From Takifugu bimaculatus (lineage: Eukaryota; Chordata; Actinopteri; Tetraodontiformes; Tetraodontidae): a stretch of DNA of 64,000 nt. Shown here one piece after another: positions 62,901 through 64,000 of this stretch. The first letter of the stretch is position 1. Every line of letters begins with the position of its first letter. Where the stretch lies: assembly GCA_004026145.2 (NCBI GenBank), contig CP034979.1, forward strand, positions 7,489,635 to 7,553,634, given 5' to 3'. A program made the translations under genes and the position numbers. The notes below the pieces were generated by a model that was given only the letters and a program-made list of their open reading frames with translations, made no database searches and had not been told where the DNA came from.

Positions 62901-63645
62901 AAATAAACTAAATAAACTACCACCTTTTGCCCAGCAACCAAAACCACCCACCATCCAAGAAATCTCCCCAGACAAATACATTAATGTTGAATTTTCCTGA
63001 ATGCAATTTGGCTCAAATAATATAAGTGGTTCCATTACTGTAAATGTTTTGGTGATATAATTCTGAAATATTTTATAGCATAAGGTTTTTAGTACACTTT
63101 AGAGTACAGATGAGTGGATCCCTGTTCATTAAAATAATCCCAGAATTTGCAATTAATTCTCCTAAATCTCAAGAATCTGTGTGAATCTGTTTTATCAAAC
63201 CTCTTGTATAAGTCCAACCATTAGGGTTGCAGTGGTGCTCACCACCATCCAGCAGCCACTACACAAGGGACAACAGTCTTTGCCAGTTAATCACTGGACT
63301 CACACAACCGGCTCTCCACAAACAGTAAAAATGTATGCTCACAGCAGTAAAATTAATATATGGAGATATTTACAGAAATGCGTTGTGCCTGGCCTACCTG
63401 TAGTGCCTTGAGGACATCTCGCCCCGCAGCAGCGTCCAAAGACTCTCGGGGACTTTTGCTCATCTTTGGCTCCTTTCTGGCTCGTTTTTTGCCCTCGTCT
63501 GCTGGCAGGGCCGGCTCAGACTGATCCGGTCCAGTCAGACTCTGAATTATCCCTCGGGCCACAGCATCACACAGCAGCGCAAACAGAACATGATGTCTGA
63601 GTGGGAGATGAACCAAGACGTTAGCATTTTCTTCACAGTCATCAG
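40593..63645 (-). CDS. cfap46: Cilia- and flagella-associated protein 46, 3' two thirds (41 exons)
   Basis: CFAP46 (TTC40; FAP46 in Chlamydomonas) is a large helical-repeat protein of the C1d projection of the central apparatus in motile cilia, acting with CFAP54, CFAP74 and CFAP221 (family knowledge). I identified it from several blocks that read like vertebrate CFAP46: LLCDAVARGIIQSL, QKQLVATWVELKQLLRQQIG, SECSWSDALVELQ, LAVQEDPL, LADTQLLDLPLEAL, SVSRDFSLQLLHSRL and the C-terminus VLYGLPNLSV. The 41 exons listed separately total 5438 nt. All junctions keep phase and give 1811 residues plus TGA. The 5' exons, roughly the first 800 residues of the human protein, lie beyond 64000. Introns range from about 75 bp to 1.7 kb. 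A Lys-rich linker precedes the C-terminal domain (exons 31 and 33). No frameshift or internal stop was seen, so the gene looks functional. Confidence 0.93.
40752..40789. repeat. Opposed (CA)n and (GT)n runs
   Basis: CACACACACA, a GAGAAGT spacer, then GTGTGTGT, able to fold as a hairpin. In the last CFAP46 intron. Confidence 0.85.
40856..40948 (-). CDS. cfap46: CFAP46 exon 40 of window
   Basis: LLRARHTCGQSVHTLRRGTA SDAPHHKPTF plus one base. Acceptor TGTGCTGCAG, donor TTTG|GTACCG. Confidence 0.85.
41154..41290 (-). CDS. cfap46: CFAP46 exon 39 of window
   Basis: DTPAVPKRPSETALLLSLCG VGCVVLHQWPSSLPERTQCV DSVLD plus one base. LCGVGCVVLHQWP matches the CFAP46 C-terminus. Donor ACT|GTAGGT. Confidence 0.9.
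41412..41493 (-). CDS. cfap46: CFAP46 exon 38 of window
   Basis: ECRVALLFDLMANPSR ... FTEGA plus two bases, equivalent to human QECQVAVLLDLAR. Acceptor TTGTCCCCCAG, donor CCAG|GTGAGA. The intron before it is 1.6 kb. Confidence 0.88.
42189..42248. repeat. (CA)n with CAGACA interruptions
   Basis: Microsatellite in the 1.6-kb CFAP46 intron between window exons 37 and 38. Nothing else was recognised in 41500-43120. Confidence 0.93.
43126..43238 (-). CDS. cfap46: CFAP46 exon 37 of window
   Basis: LSEMEQLLCTCSGFLYVGME SMVANIPPATLAALNMS plus one base. CSGFLYVGMESM is highly conserved in CFAP46. Donor CTG|GTACTG. Confidence 0.93.
43331..43430 (-). CDS. cfap46: CFAP46 exon 36 of window
   Basis: DTSLSMWMQQILEKHNQLTN PWKGFLGSQQKP plus two bases. 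Acceptor TTGTCCACAG, donor CCAG|GTGAGG. Another frame is also open here but does not join its neighbours. Confidence 0.87.
43533..43565 (-). CDS. cfap46: CFAP46 exon 35 of window (33-nt exon)
   Basis: Only 33 nt: completes Tyr, then IVDPNNEGAF plus one base. Acceptor TTGCTACAG, donor TTTG|GTGGGT. Supported by phase on both sides and by continuity of NFKYIVDP with the human block. Confidence 0.82.
43654..43711 (-). CDS. cfap46: CFAP46 exon 34 of window
   Basis: TPQQVPPSHTFPVDTRNFK plus one base, equivalent to the human PP..IIVDSDNFKF block. Acceptor TTCACCCAG, donor AAT|GTATCT. Confidence 0.85.
43941..44008. repeat. 13-bp triplicate plus perfect 17-bp hairpin
   Basis: GATCCAGACGGCA occurs three times in tandem (43941-43979). 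The last copy, extended to GATCCAGACGGCAGGTC (43967-43983), is followed after 8 bases by its exact reverse complement (43992-44008). Lies in a CFAP46 intron. Confidence 0.95.
44040..44128 (-). CDS. cfap46: CFAP46 exon 33 of window (Lys-rich)
   Basis: ASDNKKESKREKKTTASKKK GNQSQVIKE; a basic linker. Acceptor TTTGTGGCAG, donor GAG|GTGAGT. A perfect hairpin follows 31 nt into the intron. Confidence 0.83.
44898..44987. repeat. Long (CA)n microsatellite with a CGCGCG centre
   Basis: About 45 dinucleotide units with an inner GCGCGC, in the intron between window exons 32 and 33. Alternating purine-pyrimidine over 90 bp. Confidence 0.96.
45616..45777 (-). CDS. cfap46: CFAP46 exon 32 of window
   Basis: EAEQYVVVLADTQLLDLPLE ALSILQ ... 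SVSRDFSLQLLHSRL, the strongest C-terminal match. Donor ACAG|GTACAC is needed for phase with exon 33; the nearer AAG|GTCACA does not fit. Confidence 0.93.
46140..46213 (-). CDS. cfap46: CFAP46 exon 31 of window
   Basis: PQDGSSASPELTKTGEKERK SPVK plus one base: a charged linker before the C-terminal domain. Acceptor TATGTTTTAG, donor AAAG|GTGTGC. Confidence 0.84.
46629..46735 (-). CDS. cfap46: CFAP46 exon 30 of window
   Basis: SRAIEDTIETSFRLVVQHME EYLSPLLSQLNFSFS plus two bases. Acceptor CTTCTGCAG, donor AAG|GTGTAG. Confidence 0.86.
46900..47045 (-). CDS. cfap46: CFAP46 exon 29 of window
   Basis: TLACSRVAKVSVCPQALRAL REQSLAFSHEKRQALHQK ... DDQDQ. VAKVSVCPQAL corresponds to human VARVAVNPAAF. 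Donor CAG|GTTTTT is weak in its last positions. Confidence 0.88.
47602..47675 (-). CDS. cfap46: CFAP46 exon 28 of window
   Basis: SEIYGAFYEADADPDQIGKK LKDT plus one base. Acceptor TACCCCAG, donor CAG|GTGAAC. Confidence 0.9.
47828..47925 (-). CDS. cfap46: CFAP46 exon 27 of window
   Basis: SSALLTISPNHLDILANLPP NLKLLLLQHSQD plus two bases. LPP..K.LLLQ.S is a conserved block. Donor GG|GTAATT. Confidence 0.91.
48664..48837 (-). CDS. cfap46: CFAP46 exon 26 of window
   Basis: 58 codons, SCCAAATVADVLCRACADSS TSQLSALLNLHSNVL ... NKLSK. Acceptor TCTACCCAG, donor AAG|GTAGCA. Confidence 0.91.
49370..49546 (-). CDS. cfap46: CFAP46 exon 25 of window
   Basis: 59 codons, QQTSRALLSSAHQALAEAIT ... LAGQHLALFQ. 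The acceptor is TTTTTAGCAG, a tandem AG: the second choice removes one Gln. Confidence 0.9.
49810..49926 (-). CDS. cfap46: CFAP46 exon 24 of window
   Basis: 39 codons, PCSDPEVSSMERRHSKED ... SGKHVELQ; a polar linker of low conservation. Acceptor CTTCCACAG, donor CAG|GTACAC. Confidence 0.82.
50543..50761 (-). CDS. cfap46: CFAP46 exon 23 of window
   Basis: 73 codons, KWINVGMTLEQVALGQLTAI ... LLRGKYFRMLAVQEDPL ... TYQTT. The strong donor ACT|GTAAGT is used rather than an internal CAG|GTAGAC. Confidence 0.9.
51516..51707 (-). CDS. cfap46: CFAP46 exon 22 of window
   Basis: 64 codons, GLSLESVKQLQHLRLALADF ... EEFLRSTPEPDSTKE. EEFLRSTP matches vertebrate CFAP46. Donor GAG|GTTAGA. Confidence 0.92.
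52179..52317 (-). CDS. cfap46: CFAP46 exon 21 of window
   Basis: GLADNTTDVEGKQHFLLEGL ... LLPSESA. Donor GCT|GTGGGT is chosen because it keeps phase with the next exon; GTGG|GTACAC would not. Confidence 0.85.
52552..52734 (-). CDS. cfap46: CFAP46 exon 20 of window
   Basis: GTVESIRVLGIDDPGETIST ... EAHKECAYIL plus two bases. Helical; donor AG|GTCAGT. Confidence 0.9.
52889..52995 (-). CDS. cfap46: CFAP46 exon 19 of window
   Basis: IDQITNQGCEALELVLKQQL ... FLITSLQM plus two bases. Acceptor CACACACAG, donor GAG|GTAATC. Confidence 0.87.
53071..53271 (-). CDS. cfap46: CFAP46 exon 18 of window
   Basis: 67 codons with LLSQARLACAEHNFDQALNL LAKAQELGGDENFWYQLTLT, the clearest TPR-like unit in the window. 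Donor CAG|GTAATT. Confidence 0.94.
53355..53507 (-). CDS. cfap46: CFAP46 exon 17 of window
   Basis: 51 codons with DIWLDKAVVCVSMGLYQAAR ELLSEAHLAS, a TPR-like helix pair. Acceptor CCTTTTTAG, donor GTG|GTAAGT. Confidence 0.92.
53841..53892 (-). CDS. cfap46: CFAP46 exon 16 of window
   Basis: A 52-nt exon: CRKAVVLEQQRRGFYDK. Acceptor GATCGCAG, donor AAG|GTCAGT. Small but in phase on both sides. Confidence 0.82.
53970..54068 (-). CDS. cfap46: CFAP46 exon 15 of window
   Basis: IVQTCCQMGLEKSCPYQDKV ... CEQELM plus two bases. Acceptor CTCTTTCAG, donor GGC|GTGAGC. Confidence 0.85.
54237..54385 (-). CDS. cfap46: CFAP46 exon 14 of window
   Basis: TRSLFFLSLLQEELQSLSLG HLTLPILHLAEAIA ... SDLYGL plus two bases. 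Acceptor GGCTGCAG, donor TTCG|GTAATC. Confidence 0.92.
54648..54809 (-). CDS. cfap46: CFAP46 exon 13 of window (GC donor)
   Basis: 54 codons: PPSAKDKSDAAVGAQP ... PEDWAQYVCPDQARQIF ... INTHSITNQ. Acceptor TTTTTTGTAG; donor CAG|GCAAGA is the typical GC-AG consensus and joins in phase to TRSLFFLSLL. Confidence 0.87.
54856..55235 (+). pseudogene. LINE 3' fragment inside a CFAP46 intron
   Basis: Plus-strand pieces PPYLSELVFPP and QALKLWDFLPQHIRGPP match the end of LINE ORF2. The 3' region has CAGCACTTTGGTCAACTAC. Antisense to the host gene, between window exons 12 and 13. Confidence 0.65.
55340..55423 (-). CDS. cfap46: CFAP46 exon 12 of window
   Basis: 28 codons, VSMATHSHAAIKKGQDSSQK PRGKKANN, a Lys-rich low-complexity link. 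Acceptor CCCGCCAG, donor AAT|GTAAGA. Confidence 0.85.
55524..55747 (-). CDS. cfap46: CFAP46 exon 11 of window (GC donor)
   Basis: DKSTPKDLVSLTCDSV ... ASTFVLQIWQ. The only placement that continues the conserved IWQVS wording uses donor CAG|GCACGT, a GC-AG intron of 100 bp. Reading through adds a non-homologous tail. Confidence 0.85.
55977..56130 (-). CDS. cfap46: CFAP46 exon 10 of window
   Basis: SAETRWQKVIILLEFGEWLY ... SDQTAEA plus one base. WQKV..LLEFGEWL matches CFAP46 well. Confidence 0.92.
56403..56586 (-). CDS. cfap46: CFAP46 exon 9 of window
   Basis: LLQRHRVLVKARLGESIITD ... YYKHSITSPM; donor ATG|GTATTG. The acceptor follows a long T tract (TTTTTTTTTTTCTAG). Confidence 0.9.
56680..56815 (-). 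CDS. cfap46: CFAP46 exon 8 of window
   Basis: QQNLNLRAAIYHVLLHHQMD ... DTPCSRQQ plus two bases. Helical-repeat type. Donor CAGCT|GTGAGC. Confidence 0.88.
57311..57383 (-). CDS. cfap46: CFAP46 exon 7 of window
   Basis: KQSTREASLSLKAVAHGASL DDAM plus one base. Acceptor CTCTACCAG, donor ATGG|GTGAGT. Confidence 0.87.
57873..58038 (-). CDS. cfap46: CFAP46 exon 6 of window
   Basis: YAEQAENPHLCVTAATHFWN ... LALIQTRTKQLN. Acceptor CTTTCACAG; donor AAT|GTATAA is weak, but it is the only one that keeps phase. Confidence 0.82.
58355..59312. mobile_element. Decayed DNA transposon in a CFAP46 intron
   Basis: The left end GTGTCTGAAACCACCCCCTG TACCCTACATAGTGC and the right part CCCCCATGTAGTGAGTAGTG AAC ... 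CGACAC are roughly inverted copies. Inner TAGTGTCCGAATTGTTAGTG and GTGTCCGAATACTAAC also recur. The wording is that of common fish non-autonomous DNA elements. No target duplication was found, so the ends are approximate. Confidence 0.45.
58962..59036 (-). mobile_element. L2-like LINE 3' terminus
   Basis: On the minus strand GGGATCAATAAAGTACCCTG ATTCTGATTC is the same 3' terminus as at 24760-24780, with a CTGATT-type tail. Nested in or next to the DNA transposon. Confidence 0.55.
59313..59580 (+). mobile_element. LTR relic related to 19992-20458
   Basis: TGTTCGTGCCGCCCAGCCTG CTCC (59407-59430) matches 20304-20327 with one difference, and the CTACACCTGCCTCCACTCCT part resembles the same LTR. 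Ends not defined. In a CFAP46 intron. Confidence 0.5.
59677..59808 (-). CDS. cfap46: CFAP46 exon 5 of window
   Basis: FGLTAVSELLSIVVSLKGLL ... AMKEFLSSV plus two bases. Acceptor CACTGCAG, donor TCAG|GTGATG. Confidence 0.87.
59868..60049 (-). CDS. cfap46: CFAP46 exon 4 of window
   Basis: LVNMTSECSWSDALVELQVW ... RAPFV plus two bases; donor TTTT|GTAAGT. The SECSWSDALVELQ block is nearly the same as the human wording. Confidence 0.93.
60791..60901 (-). CDS. cfap46: CFAP46 exon 3 of window
   Basis: 37 codons, CENEDVSAMTRVLVGVEMLR ... VPSLSS. Acceptor TTGACACAG, donor AGT|GTATGT. Confidence 0.9.
61977..62120 (-). CDS. cfap46: CFAP46 exon 2 of window
   Basis: 48 codons, LCEEALRV ... STMDAVHK, containing QKQLVATWVELKQLLRQQIG. 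Acceptor CTTACCAG, donor AAG|GTACCT. Confidence 0.92.
63398..63645 (-). CDS. cfap46: CFAP46 exon 1 of window
   Basis: Acceptor TTTTGCAG|CT and donor CTACAG|GTAGGC. Contains HHVLFALLCDAVARGIIQSL and a charged Lys/Arg-rich stretch. Begins with the last two bases of a split codon, so at least one more exon lies upstream; none was found in 63650-64000. Confidence 0.9.
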
Positions 63646-64000
63646 CTGCAAAATGAAAACAAAGACACATTTGGGCTGGAAGGACCCCAGTTTTTTGAGT
63701 AAATGTTTGTTCTTCCACGGTAGAATTTAATGACACCAAATCTGAAAATTCACATAATTACAGCTGTGCTCAAGGGCAGCTTGGCCCGTTTAGAGTTACG
63801 GTTTTTCCGGGGTCAGAAATAGAAGCAGAAGCAGCTCAGAGTACTTTTTCTTTTAGAGTAAACTATATTGGCTGCCGCTCAAAAGCCAACTCTGAGTGAA
63901 ATGAGTTTCCGAGGACAATCGTTCAAGTGCAGTTATTCACTTGAGTGGATACGTCCACCCGTGGATGCTTTTTACTGAGCAAACTGAGCATCATATCAAG

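Overview
The window is nuclear DNA of a ray-finned fish, most likely a percomorph with a fairly compact genome. It carries split genes with GT-AG and a few GC-AG introns, many (CA)n/(GT)n runs, and teleost-type LINE, hAT, mariner-like, SINE-like and LTR relics. There is no prokaryotic organisation. One 100-N assembly gap lies at 29152-29251. All gene calls come from reading translations and splice sites by eye; no search was run.

Left part (1-9360, minus strand): a vertebrate-ancient (VA) opsin gene. Four coding exons join in frame (8633-8996, 5369-5579, 2660-2777, 2262-2495) and give 309 codons covering all seven helices. A fifth exon probably begins at position 2 and runs off the left edge. 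If the last intron is not spliced, the frame continues 35 codons to a stop at 2154 and meets an AATAAA at once, so a short-tail isoform is written into the sequence. A TATA box at 9351-9358 lies in a CpG-rich 5' region.

Middle (about 9.4-40.3 kb): a gene-poor stretch. It holds LINE fragments, including one open 5'-truncated L2-like copy at 23.6-24.8 kb, a solo LTR with a near-perfect target duplication, hAT-type MITEs with 8-bp duplications, a mariner-like element, SINE-like copies and tandem repeats. Two exon-like coding blocks that I cannot name (12176-12397 minus; 30332-30453 plus) have good acceptors and stop codons. The rest looks like unique non-coding DNA in which distal regulatory elements are possible.

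Right part (40.6-64.0 kb, minus strand): the 3' two thirds of CFAP46 (formerly TTC40), a large helical-repeat protein of the central apparatus of motile cilia. I could assemble 41 consecutive coding exons. Every junction keeps the frame, giving 1811 residues ending at a TGA at 40593; the 5' part is beyond 64000. Two introns use GC donors and one exon is only 33 nt.

The two named genes are both on the minus strand but are functionally unrelated (photoreception; ciliary motility). I found no convincing previously undescribed system. The most useful leads are the opsin read-through isoform, the two orphan exons, the GC-AG introns and 33-nt exon of CFAP46, and the repeat structures listed in the findings.
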